Of a stretch of DNA of 64,000 bases, positions 20,546 through 32,966 are shown piece after piece. The position numbers and the translations under genes were made by a program. Position 1 is the first letter of the stretch. The number at the start of each line of letters is the position of its first letter. The notes beneath the pieces were generated by a model. That model ran no database searches, was not told the DNA's origin, and saw nothing but the letters and a program-made list of their open reading frames with translations. The stretch covers positions 1,637,301-1,701,300 of the forward strand of contig SCFE01000025.1 in NCBI GenBank assembly GCA_004352715.1, written 5' to 3'. This stretch comes from Hofstenia miamia (taxonomy: Eukaryota; Xenacoelomorpha; Acoela).

Positions 20546-23500
20546 TAAACACTCTATTTAGCATTAGTAATAATAATAATTTTAAACAAAAATTCATTTA
20601 GGAAAGGTCATGAAATGCTGTCAAATGTAAGCAAGTTATATCTGGCAGTTTCAACTTATTTGGTTATTACATAAATTCGAAATGCCATTAATGACAGATA
20701 AATGAGGCCCAACTACAGATATCATTCTATATAAGCAATTTTTTTCTAAAAATTAAATTTATTGTTTCTCAAACATCCTTCTAGAAATCCATCTTATTTT
20801 AAGGGGTTAGGTGAGATTTACCATCACAAATGAGGGGTGCCGGGAACATAGCATTAGCAGTAGAACTAAAGCAACTTGCAATGATACAAAAATGATACAG
20901 CTAACGTGTTATATTTTGAAATTCAGAATATATTATGTCTTCATTTATACAGTTTCATTCAACATGCTACATATTTGTAGGTTTCAAACCAAGACTATAG
21001 TGTAAGGAAGCTATTATTAAATTGCGTACATTCTACAGTTTAATAATTCCATAAACAATACAATAAAATATATTCTCACTGAATTTTTCAAAAAACTGTT
21101 CCTAACCCAAATCTTATTAAACTAGCAATTTATGACATCCCACTACTCTTACAAAGATGAAAAAACTAGTGCTACAGAACAGAGTGTTGAAACAATAACC
21201 AAACAAATAAGGTCACCATCTTTATTATCTCATTTCCCGGAATATAATTAGTATTACTCATTAAGAAGCCCACAAAAATTTCATCTACATCAGCTAACAA
21301 ACGGTCTTAGAAATAGTTTCATTGCAAGCCAAATTTGAAGTGGATTTTTAAGCACTTTCCCTTTCTGCAGCAAAAATAGCTAAAATGCTTAATTTTCTTT
21401 CCAAAGGTATTCCAAAATCTTAAAGAAAGTAAATGATTTCCTTGAGAACTCGGGAAATGCTACAACATTTTGATGATACTATCAAGCAAGGTTAACATTG
21501 TAAAGTCAGTTTTCAAACAATATGCACTTCAAAATCAAACATCTGGCAAAAAATTGTATTCAAAGGCCGAGTAATCTTGATTAAGCGGTTTATTCATCGT
21601 TTTTAAAATCGCTTAAATCTAAACATTTGTCTTAAACATCTTTCTTTCGATTAAAGGCCTGCACGGTGACGAACTTTTAGCTAATGCTACCCACCGCAGC
21701 TAAATAGGCCACTTCACTATTTCAACCCAAATGTATTACATAACATATAACGAAAGCTATAAATGGAATAAAATAATTTAAGAATGAAGAAATACAATAT
21801 GCTTCTGTTTCTCACTTTATTTCTGCATTTTACTCTGCCAAAAGTTTCTTCAGATATTTTTCATAAATTCCCATCTACCTCTACAATGTTTCATTCAATG
21901 TATATTATCTTCTTTCTCCCATCTTCTGTTCTCATATTCCTTAACTTCCTACTGACAGTCACTAATGATCTCTTAATTTGCATATCAAAATGCTCTTTTA
22001 GTCCTAATGCTCTTGCATCCAAAGCCTCGTCAGCACTTAATAGTCGTTTACCACGAAATCTCCACTTATGTTGAAGTTTCATTCTGCTGCTACCCGCTAT
22101 TCCTGTCAACCTCCCTCAGTTCATTCTTATTCCACTAATAGCTTTTGTTGTGCATCTCAATACTTGCCCAGCACATGTATTTATTACCTTTATAATTTCT
22201 GACAATTAAAAGCTGCCTTCTGTAATGTATGACCTTGCTAACTCTAATGTTATATTTTTTCGTATTCCTATCTTCATCTCATGATATTTTCTTCAATTTC
22301 TCCACAAGTCCTAAATATTTGCACTCTTACTTTATTTTTAATTTTTCTAGTACTGCTCGTCCTGAAACCGCCCCTTCCTGTAAATTTGCAGCAGGTCAAC
22401 ATCACGGTTGTACAATTATATAATCAAATCCCGACGCTCTACTTGTCTCCTCCACCACCCCCATTTCGTTTATTGTCCATAATGTGGCTTGTAATTAATT
22501 CTTTTGGCTAATTTTTGTTGAATTTCCTAAAAACCATCCGGCAAAAGATAAAGTTAGTTTTTTGTGAGGGCCTGCGCCAGGGGTTGTGAAAAATTTTTTA
22601 TTCAAAATAATCAAAAATGGCTCAACTGATTACGTAATACTGGTTGATCTTTAGTTCATTTTTTGTTTTCTTGTTAACAATGACAAGAAGGAAATGGAGT
22701 TAACTATACTGTTTCCTTCCATTTTTTGATGTTCAATTCAGTTTAGTTTCTTTTCAACCTTTATCTTATAAAAATATAATGACATCACAAATTCATTTGC
22801 ATATAAAACCGAAATCAATGAATACATTTTTTTGAAATTTGGTAAAAACATAGTTCAAAGTGTTATCTTTTACTGTGCCAAAGCTCATTACTTTATCTTC
22901 AATGGTGTTGAAATAAAAGAGGGCGTTGGCAAATCGACCCGCCCCTCAGTGCGTTAAGGGTTAACTGTTCTGCGAAACTCTTCTCAGTAATCTTCCGTCC
23001 TGATGATATTTTATTTTATTCCTCTAACATCCTCTTCCTATTACCGCTCTTGTTCTTATATAACACTCCAATGCTACTCTGTTCTTCCTTCCATTTATAC
23101 TCTGATGATCTAAGGTCTGTCATGACTTGGCATCATTCGTCTTTTTCTATTTGATTTTAGACTGCTCATTGTCAACCAACGGTTTAGAGTACTTCCTCTC
23201 TTGCAAGCAAATTTCATGCAGCTTACAACTATGATCACAGTTTCGTAACCACCCATTCTCAATCAGCGCATTTACAAACTTGGCCACATGTCCACATTAT
23301 TGTTACACATAAAATGTTAAGCATAGATATGCATGAATTAAATAAAAATTTTTTGAATATATAAAAGTATTTTTGATTATTAAAATATAACAGTTAATTT
23401 TGATAGTATGAACAAATTATTAATAATATTTCATTACTTCAATAATTTCAAATGAAAGTTGGATACATTGTTTTCAAATTTAACAACGAATAATTGTTGT

Positions 23501-25963
23501 CTGGAAAGGTCTATATGTAGTATTTAGATTATATCAGTCTACAGGAAGTCGTATAGTCAGGAATCGCTCATTACTACCATTTATTCTTAGCAAATTAGCA
23601 TCTAATTCAAAATCCAAAAGTATGTACAATAACAAATAACAAATTAATTAAATTACTTCAAATATGAACTGTAGGAGCTAATAGAATTTAATTTCAAAAT
23701 CTACCTAACATTTTAAAATGCAAATAAATTAGTCATAAAAAATTTTAAATTTTAAAATTTTATTGCACAATCATATTATGGTTTTTAATACACGACCCCA
23801 TACTTGTAGAAAACTTTTGTAACATTAAAATAAAAATGTTTTCAATGTTACCCAACGCTGTCTCCTATCTTGCAGCAGACACTAAGCTCATGGCTAATGT
23901 ACTTGAAAAATATCTTTGCTAGAATTTAAGTTTGAATTAAGCTTATTAACTTCAAAATAAATTTTTCACTGAAGGTTGAAGTTTTAAAAATTTTGTATAT
24001 GAATACTTTCATACGCTTCAAAAATAATACACATTATATTTTGCACATGAAATTTATTTCAAGGAATAGAAGCAACAAAATTGGATCCTTATGCTATAAA
24101 TTTAAATTTTAACAATAATTCTTGAAAAATAAATTATCAGGTGTAGTGAAGGAATATTTCAACCCCGCACTCAAAATTTAGGAAACACCTGTGGTTAATC
24201 TATGGTCAATCAAACCCTATAAATATTTCATGATGTTACATAGCTCATTGATTTTTTCTTGCAGAAGCCTATAAATTAGACCAGTGTTTCCAGAAGTATT
24301 CTAGTAAATAATTAATAAGGGTACTCAAAATTTGCGAGTTTTGAAATATTTTGTTGAAGAATATTTTTTACATAAATTGACTTTAAAATGATATTTTTTA
24401 ACAAATTGAATTTAATAACAAATAGCAGATCGAGCACTCCAGACCGTTAATAGAACTAGTAAGGGAGGGGACTCATTCCCCAAACTAAATAAGCAAGTAG
24501 AACTAGGCACCTCTCGAGTACGGGATTAACTATACAACTTAATGTAATCATTACAATATATCTCAAACATGCAATATACACCAGTTGGATTAATTTCATG
24601 TTTAGCGGTAGATAAAGAAGTTTTCAGAAAAATTTCAATATGAAAATCCACTATACTTTAGCTTTGTAAGTATAGAAATATATTTAAAACACATAATTCA
24701 TGAATAAAAGACTATACATAAACATAGATTAAAGAGTACTTGATAACAAGAGCAATCACAATTTAAACAGCAGAATTAACCTGCACTTTAAACATGATTT
24801 ATATTTATTTTAAGTACTTCGGGGTCAACAGTCGCTAAGTTTCAAGTGATTTATGTTCATGTAATTTATCAATGAATGCAGTTATGATTCATGTTTTTAC
24901 TACATGATATTTACTAGTGTGTCTTAAAAAACTATCTAGCAGACTCTGTCCTTGTTTATAGCCATGCCTTGTTTATACAAACCAAAACGAGTAATTCAAC
25001 TTTGTCACAATTGGTTACAAAGAACAGGGCACTACGAGTTTTCAACAGTATTGCGATAATTTAGTTTTTGAATAATGATTTACTCTTTTTCGGTTTTTAA
25101 TACTTATATATTTATCATTCTTTGAAAAAATTTTCCGGGCGTTATCAGGGCTACATTGGCCCGGGTGGGTTTCTTGGTGTTAGAATTATAAAAGTCTGTT
25201 TTAATGTTTCAGGAAATTTAATCTGTAATACAGAAAGTTTTTACGGATTTAAAAACCGTCTTTATACAAACTTTTCATGAACGACATAAAAATATACTAA
25301 ATTTGAAATAAAACAACTATAAAGCAGAGAGTCTTTCACCTTATTACAGAAATAAACAGGAAAGTACTTTGTTTAAGGATTTAAACAAGAGAATTTCCCT
25401 ACATGAAAACCCTTCAGATAAGTTGTATCCAATCTGCTAAAAAATAGTACCAGTATAATTTTACAGATGTGCTAGATATAAATATCATAAAAATAACTCC
25501 CAGAGTGGAATTGCTTGTTTTATATATTCATGCTATTGTAATAATAATGGAAAAATTTATTTCCGTCGCGTTAAAAAACTATTTATCTCTAATCCTCACA
25601 ACCATTTTTATGGTTTCACCAGGGGGGGTGTAAAAATGTCCCAGGTTTATTTTTGCTATAGCAATGCTATTGTCATGAAGTTTGGCACAAAGTTTCCATG
25701 GGATAAAAAGTTTGAAAAAATTCCATAAAAACTTTTTTATTCAACCTTTTTGCTGACATCAGCATTTTTTGCAAAAAATATGTTAAAACTGCTAAGAGAT
25801 GTTTTATGTCAAAATGGTTATTATTTTTGGACAAATTCTAATCTTTTTCTATTCAAAACACAAATTATAAGGTCTAGTAATAACATAAGGCATATAAATT
25901 TGTACATATTAATGCTAATGTCAGCATTTTGTTTGCAGCCAGCGCAGTTTATATATTTCTATA
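20546..25963. other. Long AT-rich stretch without recognised gene
   Basis: Over 5 kb, possibly intron of the MARCH gene. From 21780 to 23260 the plus strand is markedly pyrimidine-rich with many CTTC/TTCT words; minus-strand frames there (for example 21891-22109) are short, basic and broken and may be an old retroelement. A CAGGGCTACATTGGCCCGGG segment near 25148 may be a hAT end without partner. Confidence 0.4.
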
Positions 25964-26141
25964 TTAACCCTATATGGACCAATGCGTTCCTCAGCGACAT
26001 TAGAAAAACATTGATGTTATAAATATAATCAGAATGTTTTTTTTCACATGTTGTTATTAAATGAACGGGACAGAATCGTGGCTACATAAGACGAGTGCAG
26101 TTATTCGTATTGTTTCTTTCAAACTCTACCCTTGTAAATCA

Positions 26142-26296
26142 GTTTGGAAAATTTGGCAAATAATTGCCAAATATTTGGAAAAATTTGCATAATATTTGGA
26201 AATGGAATCTTTCCAAATATTTGGCAAATATTTGCCAAATTATCCAAAGTTGAAATTTGGAATCTTTCCAAATATTTGCCAAAGTTTTGCGAAAAA
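26142..26296. repeat. Cluster of CCAAATATTTGG-type palindromic motifs
   Basis: Multiple copies of TTTGGAAA, TTTGGCAAATATTTGCCAAA (a 20-bp palindrome) and CTTTCCAAATATTTG occur within 155 bp inside the piggyBac-type element. Confidence 0.8.
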
Positions 26297-26706
26297 TTTT
26301 TTTTGCAAAAATTACATTATTAAAGTAGTTTTTTTGAAATATATATTAATTATATTTAACAAATTTGTGTATTCAAGTCAGCACTATATTCCCACACAAA
26401 GCATTATCAATCTGCTGACGCTAGGATGCACAAAATATGTTGCTTGATGCTAAATTTGTTAAACCCTTATAAGGGTTTACCGTGAGTGAATCTTATCACT
26501 AGAATCCTGCTGCTTTCATGTTAATTATCTATTACAATATTTAATGTTACCGAGTAATTATTTGCAGTGTGCATTTATAAATAAAATATTCGAAATTACT
26601 ACTATTTTGAATGAATTTTCATGCTTTTTACTTATGAAAGTTATTCAATGTTGAAAACAGACTCCTATATGCAAAATGCATATATATTCATGCATTAGAT
26701 GATTTC

Positions 26707-26780
26707 AGATTCGTGGTGTAAGATACACAGCCGTTTCTATTGTAGAACGGGAGTTGTGAGTTCAAATCTCACCGAATCTA
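26707..26780 (+). tRNA. tRNA-like module inside the piggyBac element, non-standard anticodon arm
   Basis: A 73-nt sequence plus discriminator A forms a perfect 7-bp acceptor stem (AGATTCG / CGAATCT), a perfect T arm (GTGAG-TTCAAAT-CTCAC) and a D arm (GTGT-AAGAT-ACAC). The middle arm is CCGTT / AACGG with a 10-nt loop (TCTATTGTAG) instead of 7, and the D loop is only 5 nt without GG. All stems pair, so the fold is not random decay, but no anticodon can be assigned with confidence. It is either an altered tRNA, a tRNA-derived SINE head, or a tRNA-like structure captured by the transposon. Confidence 0.45.
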
Positions 26781-26871
26781 CTCTAAACACGTGGTCTACT
26801 TCTCAGATGTAAACAAATTTTAACGGATGCATAAAACCAGATGCAAAATAAATTGGTCCATATAGGGTTAA

Positions 26872-27965
26872 AATATATGTCAATCACTGTTAGCAAAACA
26901 ATCATAATTCATTGACAAAAAATGTTTTCGCCCTAAAACTTTCACGGAATGTGTAAAACAAAATTTAATGCGGTGATTAGTTCAGCCAGCCTTTCAAATT
27001 TGATTTAGAAAAAGTTATAAAATCCCCCTTGTGAAGAATAGAGTAAAACGGATTTTCATCTTCACAAAAACATGATAAACCGCCAGAAATCAATGTATAA
27101 CTCTAGAAGTATAGTACTATGTAGTACATAGTAACATTGTTGGATGACTGCATTCACACTGTCTATTCGATATTATCCCGGAATATAGAGAAATGGAGTC
27201 AAACAGATAAATAATGATACAAAATTCAGAAGAGTTCAAATTTTTTTGGAACATAGATATTCTAATACTTATAGGGACTAAATGTAAAACAGTGTGAACG
27301 TACTTTGCAGAATCTTATTTAGCAGAGCTAAACAGATAAAATCAAAATTTATGTTTATCATTTTGTTCTCCTACCAAGAGATAGAATTTTGAGTATTAAA
27401 ATATTATTTAACAAATATAATAGAAGAACTGGGCCTATGCAATAAAGAAAAACAAAATTACATATAAAGAATCACAATCTTACAATACACTGTAATTACT
27501 GTATATGCCATCATTTCAAAATTCGGTACCGAACCTAGATTTCATTTTCCAACAAAAACTACTAAATTTATAGTTTCAAAAATTTCAGTCTGATTGAAAA
27601 AAATACATGAATATTTTCAGATAAATCCAACGTCATATGGTTTGAAAAAATTGGATTTATTCTCTGTAACGAGACCCACAATCAGAACGAAAGCTTAAAA
27701 AATACGCATAGTAATAAGCCCACTAAATAGTAGCCTATTCCAAGTCACCTGAGTCAATTGTTTTGTAAGCAAGGCTACCGGATCTTCTGGGCTACCAAAC
27801 CACATTTATATAAACAAACGATTGAAATAAATTTCACAAAGGGGTTATTCTTAATAAAGTCAGCCTTATTATTATGTAATTATTCAATTACATAAATTTC
27901 ACGTGTGTCTTAAAGAGTTTTAATAAACTTCAAATATTTCTTATGTTGATCTTCGTTTGTTTGTG
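26872..27965. other. AT-rich spacer
   Basis: No coding sequence or repeat with definable ends. Confidence 0.5.
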
Positions 27966-27967
27966 TA

Positions 27968-28110
27968 AGGCGACGGTTAGACTATGTGATTGGTCACGCG
28001 TGACCTGTCACATTTTGGTAAAATCGCACGTCTAACCACCAAGATAAATAGCGATGTGACGTAATTTTGTAACTTTTCTTGCTACCAATCACGTAGTCTA
28101 ACCGTGGCCT
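27968..28110. mobile_element. Short MITE (~143 bp) with ~27-bp inverted repeats
   Basis: Left end AGGCGACGGTTAGACTATGT followed by GATTGGT. The right end, read inward, is AGGCCACGGTTAGACTACGT followed by GATTGGT. Only a few differences in 27 bp. A TA precedes the left end and ATA follows the right, which suggests a TA target (Tc1/mariner-type MITE), though this is not certain. The interior contains inverted GTGAC words. Confidence 0.75.
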
Positions 28111-28431
28111 ATAGGAGTATTCGAAATCACTTGGTTTATTTCGAAATCGAATCTAAATATTTTCAAAATATAAATTGGTTTACATAATAACTTCTATAGC
28201 AAAAATATCTGTTGTTAATAGTTACGATTATAAAAACAACTTTGACACATGAAAAACTTTAGCTGTTTATTCTACAATAACAGAATTCAACTGAGAAATG
28301 CGATTGCATGCATATTTCACACAAAGTGTTAGCTACCGATATTATTTTTATTTAAAAATTTTCAGTAGCCCGCCAGAATTTTCCAGAATAGCCACAGTAC
28401 GGTACCAAGATTCGAAATAGAATCCAACGTA

Positions 28432-28710
28432 CAGGCGCGCCCTTAAGATTTTTAAAACAGGGGAGCACCATCCAATTTGTTTCAAGAAAACTTAAACTAA
28501 AATGGAAATTTAAACAAAAATAACTCCAAGAGAAAACTTCATTGTAAAATGTAACCTCTAAATTAATGCATTGCTCACTTAAATTGTCGGATGAAACTTG
28601 CAAACATCAACATAAAAAATATTTGAGGAAGACATTTTTACAAAAAAGTAAGAAACCCCAAAAAGGGGGGGCACTGGCCCCCGGGTGCCTCCTCCTTAAA
28701 GACGCCCCTG
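28432..28710. mobile_element. hAT element 4, 279 bp, perfect 8-bp TSD
   Basis: Perfect direct repeats CCAACGTA at 28424-28431 and 28711-28718 flank terminal repeats CAGGCGCGCCCTTAAG (left) and CAGGGGCGTCTTTAAG (right, read inward; 13/16). The right subterminal region is GC-rich (GGGGGGGCACTGGCCCCCGG). No coding capacity. Confidence 0.85.
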
Positions 28711-28718
28711 CCAACGTA

Positions 28719-29124
28719 GATTCGTATTTGAATTTGAATTGGCCTATTTTTATTTATATGCCCATATTTTGTAATTGGTTAAAATTATACCCTATTTGAA
28801 AAATCTTTTAAAACTTTGCAGAAACTTCAATTTACATTAAAATCTTTGAAGAAATTGCAGATCTTTAAAGAAAAGTAATTTTTTACTTCAAAATCATTAA
28901 GGATACGCAATTCTTGTATAAAATTAAAGAAATTACAGATCTTTAAAAAATATAATTTTTTTCTTAAAAGATCTTTAAAGAAATAAATTTCCTGTTAAAA
29001 ATCAAAGAAATTGCACATCATTATTTTATGTTGGATGGTTATAAGTTTTTAGTAGCATATATGTTTCTAGGTTTGACTTAGCAACATAGAGTTTCTTTCT
29101 CAAATACCATACATTTAGCAAACA
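28719..29124. other. Region before the scaffold gap
   Basis: A motif of the type AAATCTTTAAAGAAATT recurs loosely five to six times between 28800 and 29020, giving a degenerate tandem-like repeat. No gene. Confidence 0.4.
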
Positions 29125-30124
29125 NNNNNNNNNNNNNNNNNNNNNNNNNNNNNNNNNNNNNNNNNNNNNNNNNNNNNNNNNNNNNNNNNNNNNNNNNNNN
29201 NNNNNNNNNNNNNNNNNNNNNNNNNNNNNNNNNNNNNNNNNNNNNNNNNNNNNNNNNNNNNNNNNNNNNNNNNNNNNNNNNNNNNNNNNNNNNNNNNNNN
29301 NNNNNNNNNNNNNNNNNNNNNNNNNNNNNNNNNNNNNNNNNNNNNNNNNNNNNNNNNNNNNNNNNNNNNNNNNNNNNNNNNNNNNNNNNNNNNNNNNNNN
29401 NNNNNNNNNNNNNNNNNNNNNNNNNNNNNNNNNNNNNNNNNNNNNNNNNNNNNNNNNNNNNNNNNNNNNNNNNNNNNNNNNNNNNNNNNNNNNNNNNNNN
29501 NNNNNNNNNNNNNNNNNNNNNNNNNNNNNNNNNNNNNNNNNNNNNNNNNNNNNNNNNNNNNNNNNNNNNNNNNNNNNNNNNNNNNNNNNNNNNNNNNNNN
29601 NNNNNNNNNNNNNNNNNNNNNNNNNNNNNNNNNNNNNNNNNNNNNNNNNNNNNNNNNNNNNNNNNNNNNNNNNNNNNNNNNNNNNNNNNNNNNNNNNNNN
29701 NNNNNNNNNNNNNNNNNNNNNNNNNNNNNNNNNNNNNNNNNNNNNNNNNNNNNNNNNNNNNNNNNNNNNNNNNNNNNNNNNNNNNNNNNNNNNNNNNNNN
29801 NNNNNNNNNNNNNNNNNNNNNNNNNNNNNNNNNNNNNNNNNNNNNNNNNNNNNNNNNNNNNNNNNNNNNNNNNNNNNNNNNNNNNNNNNNNNNNNNNNNN
29901 NNNNNNNNNNNNNNNNNNNNNNNNNNNNNNNNNNNNNNNNNNNNNNNNNNNNNNNNNNNNNNNNNNNNNNNNNNNNNNNNNNNNNNNNNNNNNNNNNNNN
30001 NNNNNNNNNNNNNNNNNNNNNNNNNNNNNNNNNNNNNNNNNNNNNNNNNNNNNNNNNNNNNNNNNNNNNNNNNNNNNNNNNNNNNNNNNNNNNNNNNNNN
30101 NNNNNNNNNNNNNNNNNNNNNNNN
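29125..30124. other. Assembly gap, exactly 1000 N
   Basis: A run of exactly 1000 Ns, the size conventionally used for a gap of unknown length, so the order and orientation of the flanks are scaffolding inferences. Confidence 0.98.
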
Positions 30125-30204
30125 AATCCCTCATTAAAATTGAAATTTTGTTTCCTTAGCTAATTATTCAAGGTTATGCAAATTGTGAATTAACTAATAC
30201 AGTC

Positions 30205-30248
30205 GGAATTATTCGGTCGCCGCTCGCGTGCATTAGCAAATACACCCA
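30205..30248 (-). mobile_element. Terminal fragment of a Harbinger-type element at the gap edge
   Basis: Read on the minus strand from 30248 the sequence is TGGGTGTATTTGCTAATGCA, then CGCGAGCGGCGACCG. It closely matches the left end of the autonomous Harbinger copy at 61938 (TGGGCGTATTTGCTAATTGC, then ACGCTCGTCGCCGG). Its other end lies in the N gap. Confidence 0.55.
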
Positions 30249-30275
30249 TTTAAAGGGATTTTCGTTAAATTCAAT

Positions 30276-30857
30276 GGGTGCGTTCGCGCAGCGCACCGGT
30301 TTTGCACTAAGTGTCAACTAGAGCATTCGCGGTTTGCATTTTCAGTGCCCACTGAAACCCAACTGTAAACAGCGGAAAGGTTTGTTTACTTAACAATTAA
30401 ATTTCGTACACACTACATTCGCGGTGGCAGCGATAGTCAACCTAATTTACTCTTAGCCAATCAAATGTTGCTTATTAACAAGCTCGTTTCTTATTCGCCT
30501 ATTACTAAGACGATTTATCGACCTAAAAAATTTAAAATTTTGCCTTTTTAGTTGAATACGTAATTTTTTTACCTAAAGGGTGTTATAAATTTACATATAT
30601 CAACTAATTCTTCAATTTTTGACTTTTTATAAAATTTAATTGATTTCAGCCAAACCCAACAAGAAAGCGAATCAGTTGGCATTTCGTGCACACTGATTTT
30701 GCAAACCGGTGGATTGCGCGATTGCTCCAGGTGACGCTGAGTGCAATACCGGTGCGATGCGCGAATAGGTTGGTAAACAACGGAATGCTATCGCGAATAC
30801 GTTGACAACTGAAAGCCAACTATTCAGTTGTGCCGGTTTGCGATCGCGAACGCACCC
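30276..30857. mobile_element. Harbinger-like MITE, 582 bp, GGGTGCGTTCGCG termini
   Basis: Thirteen-base perfect inverted ends GGGTGCGTTCGCG (30276-30288) and CGCGAACGCACCC (30845-30857), followed inward by related ACCGG-containing sequence, are flanked by AAT on both sides (30273-30275, 30858-30860). A 3-bp duplication and G-rich ends suit PIF/Harbinger. The interior is rich in CGCG/GCGAAT words and encodes nothing. Confidence 0.65.
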
Positions 30858-30997
30858 AATGTGGGTTTATTCAAATGTGCTTGCCAAGTTAGAAGCTGCT
30901 TGACTCAACCAAGGATCTATAGGACTAATAGGATATGAACTGCTCGTTTGTAATTGACCAAAACACGCTGAACTTGCACTAAGTCACAGTGAAATTC

Positions 30998-31557
30998 AAT
31001 CAATTAAAAGCTTGTTTAATCCCTTTCTCGTTTACATTCAGCCCATTTTGGCTAATTGAAAAAGCAAGATGAGCATCCTGGTAGTGTTATAGAAATCCAT
31101 GTTTTGGGAAATAATTTACGTGTGTGAGTGCACAAAAATAAACTGTTTCAGAATCATAGAGTTCTCTAGAAAATCACCGCCTACCAAAGCATTTTTCTAA
31201 CAATTGTACACTATTCATGATGCAGAAAAAANCAACGAGCCCAAAACGAGCCTATTTTAGGCAAAGCAAGTTTATAGTTCTGCTTGATAAGTTGATTATG
31301 GAGATTTTTCTTATTTTTTGCANAATCAATTAAAAGCTTGTTTAATCCCTTTCTCGTTTACATTCAGCCCATTTTGGCTAATTGAAAAAGCAAGATGAGC
31401 ATCCTGGTAGTGTTATAGAAATCCATGTTTTGGGAAATAATTTACGTGTGTGAGTGCACAAAAATAAACTGTTTCAGAATCATAGAGTTCTCTAGAAAAT
31501 CACCGCCTACCAAAGCATTTTTCTAACAATTGTACACTATTCATGATGCAGAAAAAA
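30998..31557 (+). repeat. 234-bp exact duplication bracketing single Ns (assembly artefact)
   Basis: 30998-31231 and 31324-31557 are the same 234 bp. They are separated by a 90-bp segment bounded by single Ns at 31232 and 31323. Single Ns exactly at the copy borders indicate an unresolved contig overlap or alternative haplotype rather than a genomic tandem repeat. Confidence 0.8.
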
Positions 31558-32146
31558 ATATGCTCAGGTTGAATAGAAATTGTCGGAAACACATACATAC
31601 TCGATACAATAGAAAAGGAAATAGTTAAAATTGCAATACACATACGAAACTGATATTGAGAACGGTGGGAGGGGACTTAACACTACCTGATTCGTTTTTA
31701 ACGTTACGAACGTTTTTAAATTTAAAGACGTTAATTAACATGCAAAAAAAATATATACTGAACAAAAATATACTGAAAATATTGATTGATATTCCACTAT
31801 TTTTGCTGGTTTTTAGCTGCACGAAAACAGAAAGCCATCGAACAGAAGAGAAAACTCGGAAATTAGATTCAGATTATTCAATCAAATAAATTGCCAATAA
31901 TTTAGAGAAATTGTGAATAACAGCATAAGGATGCAGCCAGGAGCGCTCATGGCAAGGTAGCAACTAACTTTAAATTTTAGAGGTGCAAAATATGTCATTA
32001 CAATTTAACATTCGCAATTTAAGGGTTGCGTTTTTAGAGTCCATATCAAGTGGTACAAATGTTCCTGATTTTTACTGTTTAAATATTAAATAGTCCGGTC
32101 TGGTCCGGTCCTGATATATTCAGTCCGCTCCTGGAAAGGTAGCACT
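31558..32146. other. Spacer without supported gene
   Basis: A plus-strand frame at 31656-31889 has no recognisable domain; the GGTCTGGTCCGGTCCTGA segment near 32096 is an imperfect repeat. Confidence 0.4.
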
Positions 32147-32233
32147 CACACACATATATATATATATATATACACATATATATATACACATATATATACA
32201 TATATATGCATATATATACATATATATATACAC

Positions 32234-32264
<31 letters not shown>

Positions 32265-32347
32265 CATATATACATATATATACATATATATATACATATA
32301 TATATATATATAATATATATAATATATATATATATAATATATATATG
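32147..32347. repeat. Compound (TA)n/(CATATA)n microsatellite
   Basis: About 200 bp of TATA, TACACATA and TACATA units. Any reading frame through it is only YI/MY-type repeat and is not a gene. Confidence 0.97.
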
Positions 32348-32966
32348 GCATTAAATCTTAATGAAATTTCTAAAATTGCTTCTGATTTTTGTTTATCAAT
32401 TACTTTTCATATTGTAGTTTTACAATGACTCATAAATATTTATAAACTCTACAAAAACCTCAATCTTAGCCTTTTACACTACCCTATCATAACATTTCTG
32501 CATCTTCTCCACAAAATATGCTGATCTTTTCAACAAATGCTTCTACTCTGTTTTCTCAGATCCTTCATCATCCTCTTCGGCTAAGTATTTATCAACTTTT
32601 ATCAATGCTTCTGATGCTATTCTTACACCTCATTCTATGTATACACTTCTAACTACAATTAAACTAATACTTTATTATAACTTTATCCTCTTTTCTAGGT
32701 CATATTTTTTTTCTTTATTTAAATCAAAACTTTAACGTCAACTCACCCTGCATCTTGAAAAGTTAGAGTAGTAAAAATTTTAAAATCAGGCAGGAATTTA
32801 CCTAAGCATTTATCTTCTTCTTATTGTCCAATCTTCTTTCACTTTTCATTAATTTTGAAAAAATGTCCTCAAAACTATTTATCCTATCATTCGTAAAGTG
32901 CCTCATTATTTTCTTATCGTCAAAATCTAATTCTTGATTCCTGATTTTACGGGAATTAATTTCTAG
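32348..32966. other. Pyrimidine-rich non-coding stretch
   Basis: The plus strand is rich in CTTCTC/TCATCT words, like 21.8-23.2 kb; possibly an old minus-strand retroelement. No frame is recognisable. Confidence 0.35.

Larger units (their letters stand above)
25968..26867. mobile_element. Non-autonomous piggyBac-type element, 900 bp, TTAA flanks
   Basis: Inverted terminal repeats CCCTATATGGACCAAT (25968-25983) and ATTGGTCCATATAGGG (26852-26867) are perfect complements. Both are bordered by TTAA (25964-25967, 26868-26871), the diagnostic piggyBac target site with a CCC terminus. No transposase is encoded. The interior holds AAATATTTGG palindromic repeats (26142-26296), an 18-bp perfect palindrome AAACCCTTATAAGGGTTT (26461-26478) and a tRNA-like module (26707-26780). 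Mobilisation would need an autonomous copy elsewhere. Confidence 0.88.

Noticed and set aside
21784-22511. Several frames in a pyrimidine-rich stretch
   Set aside because: Composition-driven; no conserved motif in either strand, at most an unclassifiable old repeat.
29115-30134. Long open frame through the N gap
   Set aside because: It consists almost entirely of ambiguous bases.
32079-32351. 90-residue YI/MY-rich frame
   Set aside because: Translation of a TA/CATATA microsatellite.
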